A DNA stretch of 64,000 nucleotides, from NCBI RefSeq assembly GCF_003325355.1, contig NZ_CP030850.1, positions 6,337,001 to 6,401,000 on the forward strand. The letters are read 5' to 3'. Of the stretch, positions 9,153 to 16,461 are shown piece by piece. Position 1 is the stretch's first letter, and each line of letters starts with the position of its first letter. Position numbers and translations under genes: made by a program. The notes beneath the pieces were generated by a model that saw only the letters and a list, made by a program, of their open reading frames with translations, did not search any database and was not told where the DNA came from. The DNA comes from Runella rosea (lineage in GTDB: Bacteria > Bacteroidota > Bacteroidia > Cytophagales > Spirosomataceae).

Positions 9153-10406
9153 ATGAAAATAATTTACGAGGCAACAGTAATTGCTAACGCTTATTCTAAA
9201 AGAAATTTGAATTCAAAAACAGGGGTTTTTAGAGTAGCCCAGCAGATTCTAGAAAACCTAAAAAATAAGGATTGTGAGATTGCCCTTGCTTCGACAGATG
9301 GTTTGCCTGCTTTGATGAGTTTTCTTGAAAAAAATGATTTTCGATGTGTGAATTCCAAAAAAAGCCAAAGAAAAGCGAAATTTTTGAAACCATTATTTTC
9401 GCTTATACCCAAAAGTAATTTTGTTGAGGAAGGCATTCGTTTTGCTTACTGGAAATCAGGTTTATATTCTATAAATAGCTATCAATATGACGCAAATGAG
9501 TTGAAAAAATACGATTTATTTCATTCGCCATTTCACCCTATTCCTACTAAAATTTTAGAGCGAAATTCAATTAAAAAACTAATTACGATTCATGATTTGA
9601 TTCCTAAAATACTTCCCGAATATTTGGGTGGAAGTAATTCAATCAGAATGAATAAAACCTTAAATGGAATTGATGAAGAAACCTTTGTTAGTTGTGTTTC
9701 TGAGAGTGCAAAAAACGATTTATTGAGTCACCATCCGAAGGTAAATCCTGCAAGAGTTTCTGTGATTCCATTAGCAGCAGATTCGACGATTTTTTATCAT
9801 GAAAAAGATCAAAGTCGAATCAAAAATGTACTCAAAAAGTATCAAATTGATAACGAAAAGCCTTATTTTTTGTTAGTTTCGACCTTAGAGCCTCGTAAAA
9901 ATATCAATCGAACGATTAGGGCTTTTGCCAAACTAATTGAGCAAGAGAATCTGAAAGATTTGCAATTAGTTTTGGTAGGTTCAGAAGGCTGGAAAATTGG
10001 TAAATTATTTGATTCATTAAAAGCAAATAAATCATTAAAAAAGCAGGTCGTCATCACTGGCTTTGTAGAAGATGAAGACTTGGCAGCAATCTATTCTGGG
10101 GCTTTGGGATTCGCCTACCCGTCTTTGTATGAAGGTTTCGGATTGCCACCTCTCGAAGCGATGCAATGCGGTGTTCCAGTGATTACTTCTGACAATAGTT
10201 CGTTGCCCGAAGTTGTAGGCGAAGCAGGGTTATTGGTCAACGCCAAAGACGAAGATGCTATCGCTGAAAGTATGCTAAAACTCTATAAAAATACAGATTT
10301 GAGAGCAGATTTAGCCAATAAATCATTGATCCAAGCCCAAAATTTCTCTTGGCAAAAATTCAAGGAGGATTACTGGAGTTTGTATAATGAGATTCTTGAA
10401 AATTAA
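9153..10406 (+). CDS. Glycosyltransferase family 4
   Basis: 417 residues, GT-B fold. The C-terminal nucleotide-sugar half is clear: [45 protein letters not shown] and the E-x7-E signature in [19 protein letters not shown], followed by [11 protein letters not shown]. The N-terminal acceptor half is divergent, as usual. Such enzymes add a sugar with retention to a lipid-linked glycan at the cytoplasmic membrane. It is the only glycosyltransferase in the island, so the glycan must be short or be completed by enzymes encoded elsewhere. The base composition is AT-rich like the rest of the cargo. Donor and acceptor are unknown. Confidence 0.9.
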   Translation: MKIIYEATVIANAYSKRNLNSKTGVFRVAQQILENLKNKDCEIALASTDGLPALMSFLEKNDFRCVNSKKSQRKAKFLKPLFSLIPKSNFVEEGIRFAYWKSGLYSINSYQYDANELKKYDLFHSPFHPIPTKILERNSIKKLITIHDLIPKILPEYLGGSNSIRMNKTLNGIDEETFVSCVSESAKNDLLSHHPKVNPARVSVIPLAADSTIFYHEKDQSRIKNVLKKYQIDNEKPYFLLVSTLEPRKNINRTIRAFAKLIEQENLKDLQLVLVGSEGWKIGKLFDSLKANKSLKKQVVITGFVEDEDLAAIYSGALGFAYPSLYEGFGLPPLEAMQCGVPVITSDNSSLPEVVGEAGLLVNAKDEDAIAESMLKLYKNTDLRADLANKSLIQAQNFSWQKFKEDYWSLYNEILEN

Positions 10407-10613
10407 TGGATGATTGATTATTGCAAATATTATAATTCTTAAAAGATGTTTAAATAATAGTTGCAATCAAAAAAGGATTTGAGCAAATATAATTTCAAGT
10501 ATTTTCTAAGATTCACCAAACTTTAAAAAAATAAAATCACTAAATATAATATTTAATAATGTGGACTACAGCAATACAAAGAGTTTCGTTATGGTTATTA
10601 TTAGAATAAAAAT

Positions 10614-11840
10614 ATGGAGACTCGAAAACTTATTCGTAATTTTGGATATTTGACACTATTGCAGGTGGTTAATCTTGCATTCCCTATTTTAACATTTCCT
10701 TACATCGTTAAAATAGTTGGCACTAGCTATTTTGGTGAAATAAGTCTCTCACAAGCTATTGCTTCTTTTATGATAATCATAATAAATTTTGGGTTTGATT
10801 TGTCTGTTACTCCTGAAATTGCTAAAAATAAAAATGATGTGATAGTTATATCAAATTATTTTTATTCAGTTATGATATTAAAATTTTTCCTTTTTATTTT
10901 TAGTCTATTAGGTATAATGATATTAACTATTTATTTACCTACATTATATAATGTAAAAACACTTTTGCTGTATTCTATTGGAAATGTGGTTGGAGTGATT
11001 CTTTTTCCAACGTGGCTCTTTTTGGGGATGGAACAAATGAAGTTTATTACATTCTTCAACCTAACAACTAAAATAGCCATAACACTTCTAATATTTATTT
11101 ATGTAAAAGAAAAAACGTGTTATCATTTAGTCCTTCTGTTTAATTGCATTGTAGGTATAATTGGAGGAGTATTTGGATTCATTTGGAGTATATTGTTTTT
11201 TAAGATCCCACTTAGTATTCCTTCTCAAAAAACCATATTGTCTGTTTTTTTAAATAGTAAAAATTATTTTCTTTCACGAATAGCTAATGACGGAAGTAGG
11301 TATTTTGCTACTATTTTTATTGGCCTTAATTTTTCAAGCACATTGGTTGGATATTACTCAATAGTCGATAAAATTTTTGCAACTTCTATTTCAATAGGCG
11401 GCATTGGATCGCAGGCTTTGTATCCGTTGATGTCAAGAAAAAAAGATGTAAATCTTTTTTTGAATGTATTAAAATATACGGTTTTATCATCCGTACTATT
11501 TTTATTTTTTATATATACTTTTAAAGGGCAAATATTGTTCTTTTTTTTTAAATCAGATTCTCCAATTCTTTTTGATATTTATGATAGTGTTCTTTGGTGT
11601 ATTCTAATTGCAAATATTAGTTCCTTGATAGGCTATCCACTTCTCGGAGCATGGGGCTATGCGAATGAAGCCAATTTTAGTCTGATTTATGCATCAATTT
11701 TTTATTTATTTTATATCGTGTTAGCTACAATATTAACAAAAAATATCTTGCTATTAAGTATATCAGTATGTATTTACGAGATGATTGCCTTTTTAATTCG
11801 TTTATATTTTATCTCTAAATACCAAATATTAAAAAAATAA
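10614..11840 (+). CDS. Polysaccharide / oligosaccharide flippase (Wzx-like)
   Basis: 408 residues with about twelve hydrophobic segments and almost no soluble part. The N-terminus (NFGYLTLLQVVNLAFPIL then TFPYIVKIVG) is typical of PST/MATE-type O-antigen and teichoic-acid flippases, which move undecaprenyl-linked glycans across the inner membrane. It follows the glycosyltransferase after a 207-bp AT-rich gap and precedes the nucleotidyltransferase fusion by 10 bp, so it probably starts the operon of the next three genes. It supports the view that the product ends up on the cell surface. Confidence 0.88.
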   Translation: METRKLIRNFGYLTLLQVVNLAFPILTFPYIVKIVGTSYFGEISLSQAIASFMIIIINFGFDLSVTPEIAKNKNDVIVISNYFYSVMILKFFLFIFSLLGIMILTIYLPTLYNVKTLLLYSIGNVVGVILFPTWLFLGMEQMKFITFFNLTTKIAITLLIFIYVKEKTCYHLVLLFNCIVGIIGGVFGFIWSILFFKIPLSIPSQKTILSVFLNSKNYFLSRIANDGSRYFATIFIGLNFSSTLVGYYSIVDKIFATSISIGGIGSQALYPLMSRKKDVNLFLNVLKYTVLSSVLFLFFIYTFKGQILFFFFKSDSPILFDIYDSVLWCILIANISSLIGYPLLGAWGYANEANFSLIYASIFYLFYIVLATILTKNILLLSISVCIYEMIAFLIRLYFISKYQILKK

Positions 11841-11850
11841 GTTAACAATT

Positions 11851-13641
11851 ATGAAAGCAATTATACTATGTGCGGGATACGGAAATAGAATGAGTCCATT
11901 GACCAATGGTACCCATAAAACACTTTTGAAAGTAGGCAGTGAAACGATTATTGATAGAATTTTAAATTCATTGAATAATAATAATATTTTAAAAGTAGTA
12001 ATTGTTACTGGTTATTTAGATCAGCAACTTAAAAGACATATCAATGAAAATCATAAAAACTTAATAGTCGAGTATGTCCATAACAATAGATATAGAGAAA
12101 CCAATAATATATTTTCACTTGCACTTGCATTTGAACAAACATTAATAGATGACGATATTTTACTTATAGAGTCCGATTTAATTTATAATAAACATGTACT
12201 AAATCAGGCAATAAACTCAAACTATGAGAACGTTGCATTGGTATCTCCATATAAAATAGGAATGGATGGCACCGTTGTACAACTTTCAAGTCAAAAAATT
12301 GTAAATATTTTCCCCCCTCATTTACATGACGAAAACTTTAATTTATTTGACAAATTTAAAACTTTAAATATCTATAAATTTTCAAAGGAATTTTGTCAAA
12401 AGGAGTTTAAAAAATTGTTGATACATTATGCCAGATCAGTAGATGACAACTGTTATTATGAACTTATATTAGGAATTATTATTTACATGCAAAGACAAGA
12501 TGTTTTTGCAGAAATAATTGACAACAACGACTGGTTTGAAGTAGATGATCCAAATGATTTGGAAAATGCTTTGTTTCAATTTAATACTGATGAAAGAATT
12601 AATATTCTAAACAAGAATTTTGGCGGATACTGGCATTTTGATATTATTGATTTTTGTTTTATTAGAAATGTGTATTTCCCGAGCAAGTCTGTTATGGCTG
12701 AGCTTAAAAACCATATGCCCAATTTGCTGCAAAACTATGGTTCTAAACAGAGAAATTTGAATCAAAAGCTTTCTTATGTGTTGCAGTATAGTAGCGAAAA
12801 CCTCATCGCACTAAATGGAGCTAGCCAGATTTATCCTATTTTAAAAAATATTTGGAGAGATAAAAAAGGATTGATTCCTAATCCAACATTTGGTGAATAC
12901 TATAGAATTTTTAATAATTTTGAGACGTATGATATTACATTAGAGTTTAAAAAAGAGGAAATCCGCTCAAAAATTGAAGGGAGTGAAGTTGTCGTATTTG
13001 TGAATCCAAATAATCCAACTGGCTCAATAATTGAATCAAATATTATCTGGAAACTTGTCAATACCTATCCCAATAAAAAATTCATTATTGATGAATCTTT
13101 TATTGAATTCTCAAATGAGAAATCAATTATTAGCTTACTTGAAACAGAACCTAAAAATAATGTAATAGTCATTAGGAGTATGAGTAAAAGCTATGGATTG
13201 CCTGGAATTCGCATTGGATTTGTTTATACAACAAATACAGAACTATCTAAAACCATATCCGATGAAATTCCGATATGGAACATGAATTCAATAGCTGAGT
13301 TTTACTTGGAAATAATTTTGAAAAATAAAAGAAGTCTCAAGCAATCTTTTGAACAAACAAAAACTGATCGAGATGTTTTTATCGAAAAATTAAAAACAAT
13401 CCCGTATTTAAAAAACGTTTTTGATTCTCATTCAAATTTTATTCTTTTCGAAATTTCGAAAGAAAATGATATGATTGCAAATCTGGACGATATATTGCTT
13501 AATAAACATAATATTTATATCAAAAATGTTAGCTCTAAATTTAAAAACAATAACTATTATTTTCGTGTAGCAGTAAGATTACCTCAAGAAAATGAATTGT
13601 TGATTAATGCTTTGAAAACGTTATCCCTTTCTACACAATGA
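11851..13641 (+). CDS. LicC-like nucleotidyltransferase fused to CobD-like PLP aminotransferase/decarboxylase
   Basis: 596 residues, two enzymes in one chain. Residues 1-240 form a nucleotidyltransferase: AIILCAGYGNRMSPL (2-16), H22-K23 before TLLKV, NNRYRETNNIFSLALA (78-93) and WFEVDDPNDL (228-237). This pattern matches LicC/PntC-type CTP transferases for phosphocholine, phosphoethanolamine or aminoethylphosphonate. Residues 250-596 form a fold-type I PLP enzyme: NPNNPTGS (385-392), D414, and the Schiff-base K446 in MSKSYGLPGIRIGF. The PLP half resembles CobD and the Campylobacter capsule enzymes that decarboxylate L-serine phosphate or transaminate to serinol phosphate. The fusion suggests direct production of a CDP-amino-alcohol. 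Substrates are inferred, not shown. The stop overlaps the methyltransferase start (ATGA). Confidence 0.85.
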   Translation: MKAIILCAGYGNRMSPLTNGTHKTLLKVGSETIIDRILNSLNNNNILKVVIVTGYLDQQLKRHINENHKNLIVEYVHNNRYRETNNIFSLALAFEQTLIDDDILLIESDLIYNKHVLNQAINSNYENVALVSPYKIGMDGTVVQLSSQKIVNIFPPHLHDENFNLFDKFKTLNIYKFSKEFCQKEFKKLLIHYARSVDDNCYYELILGIIIYMQRQDVFAEIIDNNDWFEVDDPNDLENALFQFNTDERINILNKNFGGYWHFDIIDFCFIRNVYFPSKSVMAELKNHMPNLLQNYGSKQRNLNQKLSYVLQYSSENLIALNGASQIYPILKNIWRDKKGLIPNPTFGEYYRIFNNFETYDITLEFKKEEIRSKIEGSEVVVFVNPNNPTGSIIESNIIWKLVNTYPNKKFIIDESFIEFSNEKSIISLLETEPKNNVIVIRSMSKSYGLPGIRIGFVYTTNTELSKTISDEIPIWNMNSIAEFYLEIILKNKRSLKQSFEQTKTDRDVFIEKLKTIPYLKNVFDSHSNFILFEISKENDMIANLDDILLNKHNIYIKNVSSKFKNNNYYFRVAVRLPQENELLINALKTLSLSTQ

Positions 13642-14336
13642 AAAATAAATGGCAAGAAGTATGGTCTAAAAGACAGTTTGTTCAAGAACAAAGCGAAACC
13701 ATTCTTGAAAGTTTAATCAAGATGGATGGATTTGATACACCTTTGGGAAAAATGACAGAGTTAGATTGGAGAGATTATGTAAACAATTGTATCAAGAATT
13801 TAGATTTGACGGTTGATGAAACAGTATTTGAGATTGGATGTGGATGTGGAGCTTTTGTTTATGTACTTTGTGAAAAAGGATTTCGTGTTGGTGGTATAGA
13901 TTTCTCTCCGCCATTGATTGAAATTGCAAAGAAATCAATGCCTAATAGCTCAGCAAGCTTTCAGGTATGTGATGCTATTGATTTAGAAGAAATTAAGTCT
14001 GATTGTATTATTGCAAACCATGTTTTTCATTATTTTCCAAGTTATGAGTATGTAAGTGCTGTTTTGGAAACTGTCACGAAGTCTGAGAGTAAAGTTTTAA
14101 TTACAGCTTTGCCAGACATCATCTTTAAAAAAGAATCAGAGGCATTTAGAATGGGTGCATTAACAGATCAAGAGTATAAAGAAAAATATGATGGATTAGA
14201 TATTTTATATTTCTCAAAATCATGGATTTTATATGAACTTCATAGGCTATCTCCCAAAAGAAAAGTGTTCTTCTTGCCTCATAGCATGCCAAAGTTCCCA
14301 CAAAATGAATTTAGATTTGATTGCTTAATTTTATGA
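13638..14336 (+). CDS. Class I SAM-dependent methyltransferase
   Basis: 232 residues. Motif I is VFEIGCGCGAFVYVL, followed by an acidic strand-2 end (GGIDFSPPLIEIAKKS) and ASFQVCDAIDLEEI / IIANHVFHYFP as motifs II-III. The N-terminal KWQEVWSKR segment is an additional helix. It overlaps both neighbours by ATGA, so translation is probably coupled with the LicC-PLP fusion before and the LicD-like gene after. In that setting the likely targets are the amino group of the phospho-amino-alcohol (stepwise conversion of ethanolamine to choline) or a hydroxyl of the glycan. Sequence alone does not decide between N- and O-methylation. Confidence 0.85.
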   Translation: MKNKWQEVWSKRQFVQEQSETILESLIKMDGFDTPLGKMTELDWRDYVNNCIKNLDLTVDETVFEIGCGCGAFVYVLCEKGFRVGGIDFSPPLIEIAKKSMPNSSASFQVCDAIDLEEIKSDCIIANHVFHYFPSYEYVSAVLETVTKSESKVLITALPDIIFKKESEAFRMGALTDQEYKEKYDGLDILYFSKSWILYELHRLSPKRKVFFLPHSMPKFPQNEFRFDCLIL

Positions 14337-14959
14337 CAACAATAATTACTTCCAAAGGTGAATTCTTTTATGAAAGACCAATGTTCAATTATGGATCAAA
14401 AAAGATTAACCGTGATATTGCTAAAGAAAACTTGTTTTTATTCAAAGAAATTATGGATAAAAGTAATGTTAAATTCATGTTGGCATACGGAACGCTTCTT
14501 GGCGCCATTCGTGAAGGAAATTTCATTGAACATGATTTTGACACTGATGTTATTGTTTTAGAAGAAAATAGGGCTTTGTTTTTAGATTTATTGTTTGAAT
14601 TTAGAAATAACGGATTCGTTGTTGGGAGGTATGAAAATGATTTGATATCACTAATTAGAAATGAAGAGTATATCGACGTATATTTTTTTAAGAAATATTT
14701 CTTTATCTATCGAAAGATTGATATTTATTATACATACAGTAGGTTTTTAGAAAAAACATCAACGTACAATTTTTTAGGGGAGTTCTTTACTATTCCTCAA
14801 GATTTTGAAGGTTATCTTGAACATTACTATGGTAGAAATTGGAGAACTCCTATACCAAATCTACACGGTTTAGATTTTACATTTTACCAAAAAATAAAGG
14901 CTTTTTCTCGAAAACACTTTTATGGTTTATACTCTTTACTAAAACAACTTAAAAGCTGA
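14333..14959 (+). CDS. LicD-family phosphotransferase (phosphocholine/phosphoethanolamine transferase-like)
   Basis: 208 residues from the ATG at 14333, whose ATGA overlap with the methyltransferase stop makes it a better start than the ATG at 14321. The LicD / fukutin nucleotidyltransferase-fold core is present: FMLAYGTLLGAIREGNFIEH followed by DFDTDV, i.e. the GTLLGAxR motif and the acidic metal pair D-x-D. Later come IDVYFFKK and a tail typical of LicD proteins (PQDFEGYLEHYYG, then RNWRTP). LicD proteins move phosphocholine from CDP-choline to surface sugars. With the CTP-transferase fusion two genes upstream, this is the expected final enzyme of the pathway. It is shorter than pneumococcal LicD but keeps the motifs. 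Confidence 0.82.
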   Translation: MTTIITSKGEFFYERPMFNYGSKKINRDIAKENLFLFKEIMDKSNVKFMLAYGTLLGAIREGNFIEHDFDTDVIVLEENRALFLDLLFEFRNNGFVVGRYENDLISLIRNEEYIDVYFFKKYFFIYRKIDIYYTYSRFLEKTSTYNFLGEFFTIPQDFEGYLEHYYGRNWRTPIPNLHGLDFTFYQKIKAFSRKHFYGLYSLLKQLKS

Positions 14960-15033
14960 TGTTTTCATAGCAATTGGACTAGAATTTCCCATTTCAAACT
15001 ATTTGTTTAGTTTTTGAAAACTACCGATGGAGG

Positions 15034-15070
15034 CTTTCCTGTATCTGATACCATTTCAGATACAGGAAAG
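15034..15070 (+). terminator. Perfect 15-bp inverted repeat, probable terminator of the glycan operon
   Basis: CTTTCCTGTATCTGA (15034-15048), 7-nt loop, exact complement (15056-15070), then TCGTA and a run of seven T. It lies 75 bp after the LicD-like stop, and a T-run follows at a slightly long distance. It sits at the broken 5' edge of the RecG-like remnant. Confidence 0.6.
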
Positions 15071-15079
15071 TCGTATTTT

Positions 15080-15635
15080 TTTATACTGGTAACCTACCCT
15101 TTTCCCGAAGCTGCGCTGCGCAAAGCCTTGCTCAATGCCGTAGCGCACAAAGATTACAGCAGTGGCAACCCCATTAAGGTCTATCATAAGCTGTCATTGT
15201 GGAATACGGTCCATATTCCAGAAGGCTGGAGCGTTGAGAAATTTTGATTATTCATTCTTCCAGTCCCAATAATCCCGATATTGTCAATACGTTTTTCAGG
15301 GCTGGAATAATTGAGTCGTGGGGGAGGGGTATTTACAAAATCCTCAACGAATGCGAAAAAGCACACGTCCCGACTCCTGTGTATAAATTTTACTGGGGTG
15401 GGATAGATGTGCATTTTACGGCGGTGAAAATTCGGAGGAAAACGAGAAAACGTCGGTGAAGATTTTGGAGTTAATGAAGGCAAATCCTGAAATAACAAGG
15501 CCTGAGCTGGCCAAGTAGATTGGTAAATCAATTCGCTCTGTGGAACGAACCATTGATAAACTTAAAAAAGAATACAAAATTGAACAGATTGGTGCGGATA
15601 AAGGAAGACTTTGGCAGGTTCTGGACTCAACCTGA
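15080..15635 (+). pseudogene. RecG-like ATP-binding regulator, truncated and frameshifted
   Basis: Three frames give the C-terminal half of an AlbA_2 / HATPase_c_4 (divergent RecG-like) protein. The first has FPEAALRKALLNAVAHKDYS and SLWNTVHIPEGWSVEKF. The second has SSSPNNPDIVNTFFRAG then IIESWGRGIYKILNECE. The third is a winged-helix tail (VKILELMKANPEITRPELAK, then IGKSIRSVERTIDKLKKEY) interrupted by TAG after ELAK and ending at 15633-15635. The N-terminal half is missing. These proteins are common next to mobile and defence elements. It is a dead remnant inside the island. Confidence 0.8.
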
Positions 15636-16384
15636 TAACAGCGACAAAGCGCTGAAAGCTTAAAACCGTAAATTGGTCAATTCAACCTGATTTTGTACTC
15701 ATGTATCCATGAAAGTATTAAATCTCTGATTAATAATGCATTATGTGCTTACTATGAGTCTACAAAAAAATCTAAAAAGGCACTAATACTTAGGCTATAG
15801 TTTTGTTCAGTTGTCCACAAAGAATTTTATCCCCTCTCTGAGAAACAAAGCCCTTCCCATAGCGTTATAGTAATGATAGAGCTCTTCGCGGCAAAGACGG
15901 AGAGAAAATTAAAGTTTTGTTAAATGTTCTTTTTCCAAAAACAGAAGTTTTCAGATTGTCAATCAGTTGATTGATAGTTTATTGTGAATTTGGGGCGCAG
16001 GAATTTAGCGTTTGTGTCATTTAAGTTGGCGAATCGTTAGTTAATTCATTAATAACCAAGTAACTTTAAGCAAATCATTGAAAGGCCGCCCGCTTTTTTT
16101 CCTGTTAAGGAAAGGTAACAGTCAAGGCAAGTTAAAGGTAGACCATTCAATTTTTCTCACGATTTTTTTAACAGTAAACCAAATAAGATGATACTCACAC
16201 TAGAAAATTCAGCCGTGCTTGCTATCGGGTTACTCATAATGATTTTTGACATTTGTAATCCTTACGCGCGGCTCAGCAAATCGCTTGCGCTCATTCCAAT
16301 CCGTCGGTAATCAACCACGACGTTGGCACTGAGCATTAGGGCCTAAAAACACACCTTACTGCGGCTTTTGACACCAAAGCTGGC
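15636..16384. other. Gene-free right part of the island
   Basis: About 750 bp with no ORF longer than roughly 40 codons on either strand. The longest frame, 16188-16310 (40 codons, starting MILTLENSAVLAIGLL), has no recognisable family. Contents worth noting are a T-rich stretch near 16095 and the tRNA-like aatccttacgcg at 16257-16268, followed by GC-richer DNA up to the terminator at 16385. Confidence 0.5.
16257..16268 (+). other. Possible right attachment site (degenerate tRNA-Arg 3' copy)
   Basis: aatccttacgcg matches tRNA-Arg positions 7468-7479 (aatccctacgcg) at 11 of 12 bases and lies in the same orientation. The match does not extend further on either side. It also falls where A+T content drops towards host level. 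One mismatch and short length leave chance similarity possible. Confidence 0.3.
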
Positions 16385-16431
16385 AACACTAAAAACCCGC
16401 AAAAGCATCGTTTTTGCGGGTTTTTAGTGTT
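16385..16431. terminator. Perfect 20-bp inverted repeat, bidirectional terminator
   Basis: Left arm 16385-16404, 7-nt loop, right arm 16412-16431, no mismatch. The arms contain AAAAACCCGC / GCGGGTTTTT, so a GC core is followed by T-runs on both strands. It terminates the minus-strand beta-roll gene that ends at 16462 and insulates it from the island. Confidence 0.9.
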
Positions 16432-16461
16432 TAAAAACGCCCAAATTGAGATAAATGGGGG

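Larger units (their letters stand above)
7484..16268. mobile_element. Genomic island inserted at tRNA-Arg (integrase decayed)
   Basis: The region starts at the 3' end of tRNA-Arg, immediately carries a tyrosine integrase read away from the tRNA, and is visibly richer in A+T than the flanks, most strongly at 9.1-15.0 kb. Its cargo is a surface-glycan gene set. The right part holds a decayed RecG-like gene and gene-free DNA. A degenerate copy of the tRNA 3' sequence (aatccttacgcg, 16257-16268) is a possible right attachment site. Both the integrase and the RecG-like gene are broken, so the island looks fixed. The right boundary is uncertain and could be anywhere between about 15.6 and 16.4 kb. 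Confidence 0.65.

Noticed and set aside
9055-9156. 33-codon ORF overlapping the glycosyltransferase start
   Set aside because: The ATGA overlap alone is weak support in AT-rich DNA; no family seen.
11851-13641. Aminoethylphosphonate (PntC) pathway as the role of the fusion
   Set aside because: No PEP mutase or phosphonopyruvate decarboxylase is present in the window and the PLP half is not of the AEP-transaminase class; kept only as an alternative.
16188-16310. 40-codon ORF inside the gene-free island end
   Set aside because: No recognisable family, overlaps the att-like sequence, and no start signals; probably chance.
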